Assembly (NCBI RefSeq): GCF_001884235.1
Contig: NZ_MAOI01000102.1
Location: 1 to 61,261, forward strand
Direction: 5' to 3'
Length of the DNA stretch: 61,261 nt
From: Bacillus paramycoides
Lineage (GTDB): Bacteria > Bacillota > Bacilli > Bacillales > Bacillaceae_G
Both the position numbers and the translations under genes were made by a program. Below are positions 47,871 through 57,098 of this stretch, piece after piece; the stretch's first letter is position 1; every line of letters begins with the position of its first letter. The notes below the pieces were generated by a model. The model saw only the letters and a program-made list of their open reading frames with translations. It searched no databases and was not told the origin of the DNA.

Positions 47871-48068
47871 CTATTTTCCCTCCCAAAATAATTCATCTAA
47901 AGTTTTATCAAGTGATTTAGCTATATCAATGCAAAGCTTTAAAGATGGATTATATTTATTAAGTTCAATAAGATCAATGGTTCGTCGAGTAACATTTATA
48001 AGCACAGCTAATTCGTGTTGAGTTAACCCCTTTTCCGTTCTTGCAATTTTTATTTTGCTTACTGACAT
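47871..48068 (-). CDS. XRE-family (Cro/CI-like) regulator
   Basis: 65 residues from ATG 48066-48068 with site gaggtgtattta. Helix-turn-helix residues 3-58: KIKIARTEKGLTQHELAVLI, NVTRRTIDLIELNKYNPSL, ending LDELFWEGK. Of the YozG/short-regulator type, which usually represses itself and the next membrane-protein gene. It is directly coupled to that (frameshifted) gene. Confidence 0.9.
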   Translation of the reverse strand: MSVSKIKIARTEKGLTQHELAVLINVTRRTIDLIELNKYNPSLKLCIDIAKSLDKTLDELFWEGK

Positions 48069-48165
48069 TAAATACACCTCGTTCTAAAATCAGAACGGGG
48101 TTATACATGTTTGAGGTTTGAAAATTAAATAACTTTATTGTCACTTCACAAGTGTAAAGTTAATT

Positions 48166-48327
48166 TTATATCATCTTATTATTTTTATAAATAAATTTAT
48201 TCACTAATATATCTATATCTCGACTTAAATTTAGCACCTGCTTATGTCTAAATCCATATTTTTCTACAAGTTTAATTAGTTTTGCTTTCTTTTCTTCAAT
48301 TAAATCTTGTAAGTTTCTCATCTCCAT
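48166..48327 (-). CDS. Spo0E-like aspartyl-phosphate phosphatase
   Basis: 53 residues from ATG 48325-48327. Two helices, MEMRNLQDLIEEKKAKLIKL and GFRHKQVLNLSRDIDILVNK. The second carries the family signature, here SRDID in place of the usual SQELD; the key Asp of the motif is kept. Spo0E-type proteins remove phosphate from Spo0A and delay sporulation. The Gln-Glu-Leu to Arg-Asp-Ile change may alter activity. Confidence 0.7.
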   Translation of the reverse strand: MEMRNLQDLIEEKKAKLIKLVEKYGFRHKQVLNLSRDIDILVNKFIYKNNKMI

Positions 48328-48552
48328 ATCTAAAAGGCCCCTTTTTGACGATTTAGCATTTATATAATAGTATAGATATAAAAATAAAGAAACTGGAAAT
48401 TTTGGTAATAGAAAGTAAAATATATTTTAATATATATTAAAATCTTTATATATTTGTATTTAAATTAATCTATTTTGATGTTATACTAATACCAACCAAG
48501 AAGAATCTAATTAATCATGACTAATCACTACATTTTCTTTATGTCATCGTAT

Positions 48553-48581
48553 AAAAAGACACTTTAAATAGTGTCTTTTTT
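48553..48581. terminator. Bidirectional terminator
   Basis: aaaaagacact / agtgtctttttt with a 6-base loop. Confidence 0.85.
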
Positions 48582-48627
48582 ACATATTGAGACGATTACT
48601 GTGGTTACTTATTGACTATTGAGGTCT

Positions 48628-48783
48628 TTAATGAATTTCCTTTGTTGGCTGACTCATTGTCTCCCTATATAATTGGAGTATTGGCAGTGAATTCACACCA
48701 TATACAAATTCACTAATAATAGGTTCTAATCCACATGGTAACAACCAGAAATCTTTAAATTCCTGATTGATATAATATGTTCA
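48628..48783 (-). pseudogene. Unidentified protein C-terminal fragment
   Basis: Frame TYYINQEFKDFWLLPCGLEP, IISEFVYGVNSLPILQLYRE, TMSQPTKEIH to the stop at 48628. It is protein-like but has no start and abuts the LysR stop. Family not recognised. Confidence 0.35.
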
Positions 48784-48789
48784 CTTCAT

Positions 48790-49665
48790 CTAATCAACAA
48801 TCTCCCAAAATTGAATGACCGCCTTTGAGAGTGGTTTATCTTTTAACCTTATAAAAACTGGTTCCACACTAAAATCAAATTGTTTAAGTTCAAAAAGCGT
48901 TGTATTTTCCAAAAAATGCGACGTATAATCCATTCTTGGGATGATAGATATACCTAATCCTCTGCTTACAAGTGCTACAACCATTGTGACATCTTTACAC
49001 TCAATAATAATATTCGGCTTCAGATTACGTTCATTAAATGTTTCCAATATACTTTCATATAAAAAATGCCCTTCCATTGCCCCTAACATAATAAAAGGGA
49101 ATGAAGCTATTTGTTCCAACGTCATATCCTGTGATGAAAATAATGATAGCCATCTAGTTGGAATAATTACGACGAATGGCTGTTTATTTAATATTTTAAC
49201 TTGATAGTGTTCACTATTGTCCGGGCGTAAGAGTAATGCAATATCAAGTTCTCTTCGTTCCAGTTTTTTTAATAGTACTTCTGAGTTTCCTGTTATTATA
49301 TTGATTTTAATTTTGGGATATTGTGTTCTAAACATACTGACATAGTCAAGGAGTATATTCGAACATGCAGATGATACACCAATGCTTATTATTCCTGCTA
49401 TCCCTTGTTCAATCTCTTGAATTCGCTGTTTTACCTCTTGCATTTGTATCAACATTTTCTCTGCATATTGATACAATAGTTCACCAGTTTCCGTTAGTTC
49501 CCATTTTTTTCGGTATCGATGAATCAAAGTTGTACCAAGATCATTTTCAAGCTTTATTAACATTTGGCTAAGCGGCGGCTGCGCTATATGGAGAACTTCT
49601 GCTGCTTTAGAAATACTTCCCTGTCTTACAATTTCTCTGAAGTAATGTAATTGTCGAATATCCAT
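48790..49665 (-). CDS. LysR-family transcriptional regulator
   Basis: 291 residues from ATG 49663-49665. N-terminal winged HTH (MDIRQLHYFREIVRQGSISK, AAEVLHIAQPPLSQMLIKLE) and the periplasmic-binding-like effector domain from about residue 90 (GIISIGVSSACSNILLDYVS). It is divergent from a YczE-type membrane protein with 115 bp between, the usual place for a LysR target, so it probably controls that gene and itself. Effector unknown. Confidence 0.92.
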   Translation of the reverse strand: MDIRQLHYFREIVRQGSISKAAEVLHIAQPPLSQMLIKLENDLGTTLIHRYRKKWELTETGELLYQYAEKMLIQMQEVKQRIQEIEQGIAGIISIGVSSACSNILLDYVSMFRTQYPKIKINIITGNSEVLLKKLERRELDIALLLRPDNSEHYQVKILNKQPFVVIIPTRWLSLFSSQDMTLEQIASFPFIMLGAMEGHFLYESILETFNERNLKPNIIIECKDVTMVVALVSRGLGISIIPRMDYTSHFLENTTLFELKQFDFSVEPVFIRLKDKPLSKAVIQFWEIVD

Positions 49666-49780
49666 TTCGCACCCCATTATATGTTTTTTGATATGATTAG
49701 TTTATCATATATATATTATTAATATCTTAAATTCACTGCTATACTTACTCGTATACTATTTATAGAAAGCGAAGGATATT

Positions 49781-50449
49781 ATGAATCATATGAGTAAAAC
49801 AATGAGGCGAATCATCTTATACGTGCTTGGCTTATTTCTTTTGTCGTTTGGCGTTAGTCTCTCGATTCGAGCAGGATTTGGTGTATCGCCTGTGTCATCA
49901 CTAGCATACGCAATGAAGCTAACGACTAGCTTATCACTTGGTTTCACAACAGTGCTTGCCAATCTGTTATTTATTGTTATCCAAGTAATATTAAATAAAC
50001 GAATTGAGTTAAATGAATTTGTAGTTCAATTAACTATTTCGTTTTTATTCGGGGGCTTCATGAATATAACGCTTTTCATAGTTCAAATGTTTCCTACTCC
50101 TGAAACAATTTTTTCTCGAACTATATTTTTAATTGTTAGTTTTTTCGTTATATCTGCTGGTTTAATGGGGTATTTCACAGCGAAACTTCCATTAATGCCA
50201 TACGATGCATTAACGTATGCAATTCATGAAAAATTCAATTTAAAATTTAGTAAAGCGAAAATATCAAGTGATGTAATTAATGTTTGTATTGCCGGCGGAA
50301 TATGTATAATTTTCATTCAATCATTAGGCTCAATCGGAATTGGTACACTAGCCGCTGCCTATTTCGTCGGAAAAATTTTAGGCTGGCTGCTATCACATTA
50401 CCAACAACCTCTTCTACAATGGACATCTAAAACTGAACGCGCTGCCTGA
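49781..50449 (+). CDS. YczE/YitT-type integral membrane protein
   Basis: 222 residues, five or six membrane helices, site gcgaaggatatt then ATG. Family pattern GVSLSIRAGFGVSPVSSLAY (about 23-42) and LPLMPYDALTYAIHEKFNLK. Such proteins are widespread in Firmicutes, and roles in export of small compounds have been suspected; none is shown here. Probable target of the divergent LysR. Confidence 0.85.
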   Translation: MNHMSKTMRRIILYVLGLFLLSFGVSLSIRAGFGVSPVSSLAYAMKLTTSLSLGFTTVLANLLFIVIQVILNKRIELNEFVVQLTISFLFGGFMNITLFIVQMFPTPETIFSRTIFLIVSFFVISAGLMGYFTAKLPLMPYDALTYAIHEKFNLKFSKAKISSDVINVCIAGGICIIFIQSLGSIGIGTLAAAYFVGKILGWLLSHYQQPLLQWTSKTERAA

Positions 50450-50555
50450 AAAAGCGTATAAGAAACTAGTGAATGTCAGGAACAAGAAATTCGCTCATCT
50501 TAATGAATTAGCCCATTGTGTTCAACATCCTATATGGGGTACGGAAACGATTTTG

Positions 50556-50675
50556 GGTATGGGGTGCTACCACACATTGCCATCAACTTAAGAAAACAAG
50601 TCACCCCAAAAACGAAAAAACGCTATTCTTCCTGTATATTTCTACAAAAAGAATAACGTTTTTTCGTTTTATAGA
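50556..50675. repeat. bcr-like half repeat joined to a long palindrome
   Basis: ggggtgctaccacacattg and ccatcaacttaagaaaaca, then aaaacgaaaaaacg with its pairing partner cgttttttcgtttt 35 bp on, giving a strong stem-loop. Confidence 0.6.
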
Positions 50676-50818
50676 TACAATTTCGTATGAAGAAGGAGAA
50701 TTCTTTCGGGAAGTGCGGTTAAATTCTTTAATACTAATTTCTCTCTTCACTTTCTCTTAATAACCGCGTTACCAATTCCTGTTTAACAGATTGCCCATAG
50801 ATTCCATCCCCCTTTACC

Positions 50819-50851
50819 AAAAAAGAGCTAAGATGTTTGCTCTTAGCTCCT
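50819..50851 (-). terminator. Terminator of the ald-tdcB unit
   Basis: gagctaagagca / tgtttgctcttagctc-type stem; on the minus strand aaggagctaagag...cttagctctttttt with T run, 40 bp past the tdcB stop. Confidence 0.85.
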
Positions 50852-50890
50852 TCTTGGTAAAATCGATTTATTTTTATAATTCTTCAATCA

Positions 50891-51892
50891 TTATTTCACT
50901 TCATTAGCCACAAAAAAGTGTTCACATACATTTGATATACGTTGCAAGTCCACATTTCCACCGGATATAACTGCAACTACTTTTTTTCCTTTTGTATATT
51001 TATCAACTTTTCCTGAAAGAAGCGCAGCGGTAGCTAATGCTCCAGCCCCTTCTACAACAGCTTTCCCACGTTGTAATAAATCTTTCATCGCCACTTCTAG
51101 CTCTTCTTCCGATACTGTTACAATATCATCTACTAGTTCCTTTACAACTTCGAAAGTTAAGCTGCCTGGTATTTTAACTGCACAACCATCCGCTATAGTC
51201 GGTGCATGATAATGCTCCACGATTCCTCCATTATCATAAGATGCTTTCATTCCATGAACATTATCCGCTTGAACACCTATCACATTAATTGATGGATTAA
51301 AAGATTTTAATGCAACAGCAATTCCAGAAATAATTCCTCCTCCACCAATAGGTACAATTATAGTATCAACATCCCACAAATCATCAAGAATATCTAAACC
51401 AATTGTTCCTTGTCCAGCCATTACTTCTACATCATCATATGGATGTAAGTATGTCTCTCCTGTTTCTTGTATAATTTCCTCACACTTCGCTTTGGCGTCA
51501 TCAAAAGTTTCACCATATAAAATAACTTCTGATCCATACCCTCTAGTTGCCTCTACTTTCGCTTGAGGTGCAGAAACTGGCATAACAATTTTACTCTTAA
51601 TTCCAAGTAAATGAGCGGATAAAGCAACACCTTGTGCATGGTTTCCTGCCGAACAAGCAATAACACCTCGTTCTTTTTCTTGTTCTGTCAAATGTGACAT
51701 TTTATTAAAGGCACCACGGAATTTAAAAGAACCCGTTAATTGCATATTTTCTAATTTCAAATAAATTTCTCCACCTGTTTTACTAGTCAAATAGAAAGAT
51801 TTAACTAATGGTGTTTTTCTAGCATTTTTATCAAGAACCTTTTGGGCTTTTTTGATGTCAACAATATCTAATGGCATTTTTTTGGTTATCAT
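50891..51892 (-). CDS. tdcB: Threonine dehydratase (catabolic type)
   Basis: PLP enzyme converting L-threonine (and serine) to 2-oxobutyrate (pyruvate) and ammonia. 333 residues with the Schiff-base lysine in LTGSFKFRGAFNK (about 55-67), the phosphate loop PIGGGGIISG and CSAGNHAQGVALSAHL. It lacks the C-terminal ACT regulatory domain of biosynthetic IlvA (420 or more residues), which supports the catabolic type. Its start overlaps the ald stop by 4 bp, so the two are cotranslated. Confidence 0.92.
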   Translation of the reverse strand: MITKKMPLDIVDIKKAQKVLDKNARKTPLVKSFYLTSKTGGEIYLKLENMQLTGSFKFRGAFNKMSHLTEQEKERGVIACSAGNHAQGVALSAHLLGIKSKIVMPVSAPQAKVEATRGYGSEVILYGETFDDAKAKCEEIIQETGETYLHPYDDVEVMAGQGTIGLDILDDLWDVDTIIVPIGGGGIISGIAVALKSFNPSINVIGVQADNVHGMKASYDNGGIVEHYHAPTIADGCAVKIPGSLTFEVVKELVDDIVTVSEEELEVAMKDLLQRGKAVVEGAGALATAALLSGKVDKYTKGKKVVAVISGGNVDLQRISNVCEHFFVANEVK

Positions 51893-53001
51893 ACTAACAC
51901 TTCTTTCAATTGTTTATAATCTAACCCTAGCGTCATTCCTAAATTTGCGTAAGTAATGACCCCTTTATAGATATTTACCCCGGATGCTAATGATACTTTA
52001 TGCTGCATAGCGGATTCTAATCCTTCTTTAGCAATTGCTAGTAAATATTCAATATTTCCATTCGCTAACGCGATTGTAGCGGTACGTGGGGTGGCACCAG
52101 GCATATTTGGCACTGCATAGTGTATTACGTCATGTTTAATGAATACCGGATCATCATGTGTTGTATACTTATCAATTGTTTCAACTGTTCCACCTTGATC
52201 TATTGCGATATCTACAATAACACTTCCAGGTTTCATAGATTGAACCATGTACTCTTTTACGATTTTTGGAGGTCTAGACCCTGGAATTAAAATTGTTGAA
52301 ATAAATAAATCGGCTTCCTGAATCATTCGCTCCAAGTTTTCAGTGTTTGATTCAATGATTTCAACATTTTCTTTCGCATATTTCTCTCTTAAATGAGAAA
52401 TTCTTTCTTGATTTATTTCTAATATTGTAACTTTACAACCAATTCCAATTGCCATATCACAAGCGTTAATTGCAGCATTTCCTCCACCCAGAATCACAAC
52501 ATTTCCGGCAGGGATTCCCTCAATTCCAGATAATAAAATGCCTTCTCCTTGATGTTGCTTTTCTAAGTAATAAGCACCCATAAATACTGCTCGTCTACCA
52601 GCAATTGCGCTCATAGGTTTTAATAATGCTAGATTTCCATTTTCACTAATCGTCTCCCCTGCAATTGCAGTTGTGCCAGCATTTCTCATTGCCTCTACAC
52701 ACTCTTTAGAAGCGGCCAGATGTAAGAATCCCCATACAATAAGATCCTTTTTAAAGTAATGATATTCTGCAGGTAGTGGTTCTTTCACCTTGACTACCAT
52801 ATCAACATCCCATGCTTCTCCTTGCGTCACGATACTTGCACCAGCGTTTTTATATTCATCATTTGTATAACCAGATCCTGATCCGGCATCTTTTTGTACT
52901 AAAACTTCATTTCCATCTGCAACTAATCTTTGAACATTTTCTGGAGTCATCCCTACACGAGCTTCTCCTTTTTTTATCTCTTTCACTACACCAATTTTCA
53001 T
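51889..53001 (-). CDS. ald: Alanine dehydrogenase
   Basis: 370 residues. Reversible oxidation of L-alanine to pyruvate and ammonia with NAD+. MKIGVVKEIKKGEARVGMTP at the start, substrate residues in FLHLAASKE, NAD motif VVILGGGNAAINACDMAIGI (a GxGxxx variant) and the C-terminal VPNMPGATPRTATIALAN. Length equals B. subtilis Ald (378). In Bacillus it serves alanine use in sporulation and growth and redox balance under low oxygen. First gene of the ald-tdcB unit; two Fnr-type boxes lie upstream. Confidence 0.95.
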   Translation of the reverse strand: MKIGVVKEIKKGEARVGMTPENVQRLVADGNEVLVQKDAGSGSGYTNDEYKNAGASIVTQGEAWDVDMVVKVKEPLPAEYHYFKKDLIVWGFLHLAASKECVEAMRNAGTTAIAGETISENGNLALLKPMSAIAGRRAVFMGAYYLEKQHQGEGILLSGIEGIPAGNVVILGGGNAAINACDMAIGIGCKVTILEINQERISHLREKYAKENVEIIESNTENLERMIQEADLFISTILIPGSRPPKIVKEYMVQSMKPGSVIVDIAIDQGGTVETIDKYTTHDDPVFIKHDVIHYAVPNMPGATPRTATIALANGNIEYLLAIAKEGLESAMQHKVSLASGVNIYKGVITYANLGMTLGLDYKQLKEVLV

Positions 53002-53166
53002 AACAACACATCCTTTATTAGATTCAGATATAAATTATATTGTCTATGATTTGATAAACATTAAAGTAGCAAAAACCAATAAAAATGTTATGGCAATATA
53101 ATTCATTTTGCGTCTTGCTGTTGCACCTACAAGATAACACCACTCAAAATTATGAGTCAATCAATT

Positions 53167-53182
53167 TGTGAAAAAGTTCACA
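53167..53182. promoter_or_regulatory. Fnr/CRP-type box 1
   Basis: TGTGA-N6-TCACA, perfect, 166 bp upstream of the ald start in the divergent region. The same pattern is the Bacillus Fnr consensus. Confidence 0.75.
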
Positions 53183-53263
53183 AAGTAGACTTTTTTATTC
53201 AAAATTCTATTTTTATCTAACAAATAAAATTGAATCTAGGGTCCCCTTATGATACTCTTCATT

Positions 53264-53279
53264 TGTGAAACATTTCACA
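53264..53279. promoter_or_regulatory. Fnr/CRP-type box 2
   Basis: A second perfect TGTGA-N6-TCACA, 58 bp before the permease start, 97 bp from box 1 (centre to centre about nine helical turns). Confidence 0.75.
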
Positions 53280-53336
53280 TACCACAATGTTAAATTTGTA
53301 AATAAGTATGCATTCTTTCAACTAGGAGTGATTATA

Positions 53337-54695
53337 ATGTCACAGCAACAATTAAAAAAGGATATTGGTTTCTTTGCAGCATTAACCACTGTTATTGGTA
53401 CTGTTATTGGAGCCGGGGTATTTTTTAAACCTACAGCACTTTATGGGGTAACTGGTACAGCCAGTTTAGGCTTACTTGCCTGGATCATTGGTGGGGTATT
53501 AACAGTATGTGCGGGTCTGACCGCTGCCGAACTATCTGCAGCCATCCCTGAAACAGGTGGAATGATGGCATATTTAAAGCGCACTTATGGAAACTTAACA
53601 GCTTTCCTACTTGGATGGGCACAAACTGTAATCTACTTTCCTGCTAATATCGCAGCACTTGCGATCATCTTCGGAACACAAACAGTTAGTTTATTTGGTT
53701 TAGACATTAGTGAACACAAAATGTTGATTATCGGAATTTCTGTAGCGACTGCAACATTTGTAACTCTTATGAATTTCTTAGGAGCAAAAGCCGCCGGTGG
53801 AATCCAAATGGCATCTACTATATGTAAGTTACTTCCACTAGCCCTTATTATCATTTTTGGATTACTACACAAAGGCGATGTTACTTTTCAACTCTTACCA
53901 ATTGAAGCTGGACCAGACAAATCGTTTATATCTGCACTTGGATCTGGTTTACTTGCAACAATGTTTGCATATGATGGCTGGATTCATGTAGGAAATATCG
54001 CTGGAGAAATGAAAAACCCTAAAACGGACTTACCAAAAGCAATTGTATTAGGGTTATCAGCTGTTATGGTTATATACTTACTTATAAACATTGCGTTTCT
54101 TATGGTCATGTCCGCAACATCACTTGCAGCGACTGATACTCCTGCTTCTGAGGTAGCAACAATTATTTTTGGCGCAATGGGTGGTAAATTAGTTACAATC
54201 GGTATTTTAATTTCCGTATTTGGAACAATCAATGGTTACATTATGACTGGAATGAGAATTCCATACGCTATGGCAGTTGAAAATAAATTACCATTTAGCA
54301 AATGGTTTGCTACATTAACTAAACATAGCAAAGTCCCTTATAACTCCGGTTTATTTATGTTATTTGTATCTATTATCATGATGGTCATTGGTGGATTTAA
54401 TACTTTAACAGATATGCTAGTCTTTGTAATATGGATATTCTACACAATGACATTCCTTGCTGTCTTTATTTTACGAAAAAGAGAGCCAGAACTTGTACGA
54501 CCTTATAAAGTTCCACTATATCCGATAATACCAATAATCGCCATTATCGGTGGGCTATTCATCGTTATTAATACATTATTTACTCAAACACTTCTAGCAC
54601 TGTCAGGAATAGGTTTAACCTTAATTGGTCTCCCTATTTATTTTACAATGCGGAAGAAGGGACCTTTAATCATAGATAATAACAGTAAAAAGTAA
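53337..54695 (+). CDS. Amino-acid permease, APC superfamily
   Basis: 452 residues from ATG 53337-53339, which has the site aactaggagtgattata; an upstream in-frame start at 53265 would put Fnr box 2 inside the gene and has no ribosome site. Twelve membrane helices; the helix I break VIGTVIGAGVFFKPTAL and MFAYDGWIHVGNIAGEMKNP are typical of the LAT/SteT-like exchangers. Beside ald and tdcB it most likely moves alanine, serine or threonine. Specificity is inference from context. Confidence 0.9.
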   Translation: MSQQQLKKDIGFFAALTTVIGTVIGAGVFFKPTALYGVTGTASLGLLAWIIGGVLTVCAGLTAAELSAAIPETGGMMAYLKRTYGNLTAFLLGWAQTVIYFPANIAALAIIFGTQTVSLFGLDISEHKMLIIGISVATATFVTLMNFLGAKAAGGIQMASTICKLLPLALIIIFGLLHKGDVTFQLLPIEAGPDKSFISALGSGLLATMFAYDGWIHVGNIAGEMKNPKTDLPKAIVLGLSAVMVIYLLINIAFLMVMSATSLAATDTPASEVATIIFGAMGGKLVTIGILISVFGTINGYIMTGMRIPYAMAVENKLPFSKWFATLTKHSKVPYNSGLFMLFVSIIMMVIGGFNTLTDMLVFVIWIFYTMTFLAVFILRKREPELVRPYKVPLYPIIPIIAIIGGLFIVINTLFTQTLLALSGIGLTLIGLPIYFTMRKKGPLIIDNNSKK

Positions 54696-54758
54696 TCCTA
54701 TAAAAAGATTTAAATTTTACCAATGTCATATAAGTAGCCTTAATAAAAATTTAAAAGG

Positions 54759-54794
54759 AAAGAGCCTATTTTAACCAACAAAATAGGTTCTTTT
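54759..54794 (+). terminator. Terminator of the permease gene
   Basis: aaagagcctatttt / aaaataggttcttt with a 7-base loop and T-rich tail. Confidence 0.85.
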
Positions 54795-54874
54795 ACTTTA
54801 ATGTACCTATATCAAGTAAATAAACAGAAATGTTTACTGAACATACGATTTTTATTAGTTTAATAATATTTTTA

Positions 54875-55720
54875 TCATGATTTATCAAAGTCTGTTGAAC
54901 AGGTTATGTCCTTCCATTTATCAAACTCTTTTTGTAAGGTAACTACTTTTTCCGAAGCCACATGATAAGCATCCGAACCTAGCAATAAATGAACGGGAGG
55001 ATCTGTTTCTGCCGCTGTGCGTATCATAGCTAAAGCAGCTTTTTCGGGATTACCTTCTTGTTTCCCATCCATAACATTATCAAGAAAATCCTTTATCTCA
55101 TGGACTGCTTTATAATCCTCAATTTGTTCTTTACTATACATAACGGAACCACTACTTAAGAAATTGGTTCTAAAATAGCCAGGTGCTACCATTGTAACTT
55201 TAATGCCAAATAGCTTTGCTTCCTCTGCCAGAGACTCAGATAAACCAACCACTGCAAACTTTGTAGCACTGTAGCTACCAAAACCCATACTGCCCACGTA
55301 TCCTGCAAGTGAAGCTATATTAAAAATATGCCCTGATTTTTGTTTCCTTAAATAAGGCATTGTTTTCCTAATTACATTCAATGTACCAAATACATTCACA
55401 TCAAAGTTTTGACGGATTTCTTCGTCTGTTAGTTCCTCGAGACTCCCACCTAAACCGTAACCAGCATTATTTACAACGACATCAATCTTACCAAAAGTTT
55501 CAATGGTTTTCTCAATTGCTTGTTGTACGCTGGCCTCATTAGTCAGGTCAACCGACAATGGTAGAAATCGTTTTGTATCATCATTAACTACCTTTATTAA
55601 ATCATTTAATGTTCTTGAAGTTGCAGCAACCTGGTTGCCATTCTTTAATAATTGTTTTACTAATTCAAGTCCCAAACCTTTTGAGGCTCCAGTTACAAAC
55701 CATACTCTATTTTTACTCAT
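54875..55720 (-). CDS. Short-chain dehydrogenase/reductase
   Basis: 281 residues. Cofactor motif VTGASKGLGLELVKQL (TGxxxGxG), NNAGYGLGGSLEEL, catalytic Ser in FNIASLAGYVGS and YSATKFAVVGL (YxxxK). NADP preference is likely from the ATSRTLNDL turn. Classical SDR, about 280 residues, of the group often called oxidoreductase YusZ/YueD-like; substrate not predictable. Single gene. Confidence 0.9.
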   Translation of the reverse strand: MSKNRVWFVTGASKGLGLELVKQLLKNGNQVAATSRTLNDLIKVVNDDTKRFLPLSVDLTNEASVQQAIEKTIETFGKIDVVVNNAGYGLGGSLEELTDEEIRQNFDVNVFGTLNVIRKTMPYLRKQKSGHIFNIASLAGYVGSMGFGSYSATKFAVVGLSESLAEEAKLFGIKVTMVAPGYFRTNFLSSGSVMYSKEQIEDYKAVHEIKDFLDNVMDGKQEGNPEKAALAMIRTAAETDPPVHLLLGSDAYHVASEKVVTLQKEFDKWKDITCSTDFDKS

Positions 55721-56189
55721 AGCGAATATTCATTCCTTTCTTGTCAAACCTATATTTTTACCAACAAAAAACTATTTTTGGATAATTATAGCGTTATGAA
55801 GATAAGAGTAATGATGAGTTTTCTTTTTGTATATCATATTCATTTCAAGTTAGCATAACGTTCTATTATACGTAGTAAACAAAGGGGCTATCACCATTTT
55901 TTACATGGATTAAGCCTTTTCTCTTTTGAAAGCTTTATACAAAAATGTATACATGCCTTTTTTATTAAGAATGATTTCTCTGGATTGTCTATATTTTCTG
56001 TATAAAAATCATATATCCTCTATTTTGTCTAATGCAATATTTTAATGCAGCTCATCACCATTCATGACATATAAGGGTGAATCTAAATCTTTCTTTTATG
56101 AGTTAAGATGAAGAAAGGAAAAAGAATATGATGGTATCAATAAAGTTCAGTCTAATACATTTTTTTAATGGAACAGTATGCTATAACAA
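55721..56189. other. Intergenic, nothing firm
   Basis: A stretch near 55850 (ttagcataacg, cgtagtaaac) faintly recalls the outer part of the bcr-like repeats. No gene seen. Confidence 0.4.
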
Positions 56190-56669
56190 TTAATCCTCAT
56201 TATAGAGATTATCTACAGTTTCTTGCAAAGAATCTAAAAGATAATCTCTGAAATTACCGTAAGTAACTGCATACAGTTCCTTTGAAAAACGGCTCCAAAA
56301 AATAACAGGGCACTCACCATTCTTCATTTGACTTATATCTAGGCATGTTACGGTGCCATCAATATCATTTAAAACAATATAATGTAATGGTAAGTCATAC
56401 GTTTCTCTGTACAATTTTGTATGATAGACTACGGATGAATCTACTGCCGTACTTTCACATCCGTGTATCTCGATCCCGTCAAGACCGCCACTTCCATACT
56501 GTTTTAAAAACCAATGATAACTACTTGGGAATGAAATATTTAGAATCTGTGCTGCTTGTTGAATCGTATCTTCATTTGCACTACCCATAAAGTCGCCAAG
56601 TTTTTGATATGTGGTAATGATTGAAATAATCTTTTCATTCATTTTTTTATCTTCCTTCCAACCAAACAT
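56190..56669 (-). CDS. SMI1/KNR4 (SUKH) family protein
   Basis: 159 residues, site aaaaaggggagactaaaagct then ATG. The SUKH fold is seen as QAAQILNISFPSSYHWFLKQ, YGSGGLDGIEIHGCES, then PLHYIVLNDIDGTVTCLDIS and ECPVIFWSRF. In bacteria SUKH proteins often are immunity proteins of contact-dependent or type VII toxins. No toxin gene lies next to it, so it may be an orphan immunity gene. Confidence 0.85.
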   Translation of the reverse strand: MFGWKEDKKMNEKIISIITTYQKLGDFMGSANEDTIQQAAQILNISFPSSYHWFLKQYGSGGLDGIEIHGCESTAVDSSVVYHTKLYRETYDLPLHYIVLNDIDGTVTCLDISQMKNGECPVIFWSRFSKELYAVTYGNFRDYLLDSLQETVDNLYNED

Positions 56670-57098
56670 AGCTTTTAGTCTCCCCTTTTTATAACCAATA
56701 ACATTATCTTTTTTATAGAGATAGAACCAACAAAACGGGTTGTCCCCAAATCGATAAAAATGAGCTTTATTACTACAAAAGATTATAAAGAGTATTTCTG
56801 TGATTTAAAATAGCAACGATAATACTCTAAAAAACAATGCATCGTATCTTATTATCTTAAATAGGCTGTAGTATTTATAACTGCCAAATCTTTTAGAAGA
56901 CATGAAACATAGTATTAAACCAAACCGTACATTAAATCGCAATCGAATCGAACAATAAGTACGACACGTGCTGGTATTGATGAGTTCTTGGATCGTACAC
57001 TCTCCAAGAACCTTAATTTGCAAGAACTAGCGCTTTTAATCTTCTGTGAATATCAACGAAAAAATAAATTCTAAACGTAAGAATAAGGAGTGAGTACT
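56670..57098. other. Intergenic with possible decayed sequence
   Basis: Includes a tgttcttgg-like palindrome (gatgagttcttggatcg / ctccaagaacc near 56975-57010). No frame with family features. Confidence 0.35.

Noticed and set aside
51889-53003. Plus-strand frames within ald
   Set aside because: Antisense shadows without start signals; the minus gene is complete and well conserved.
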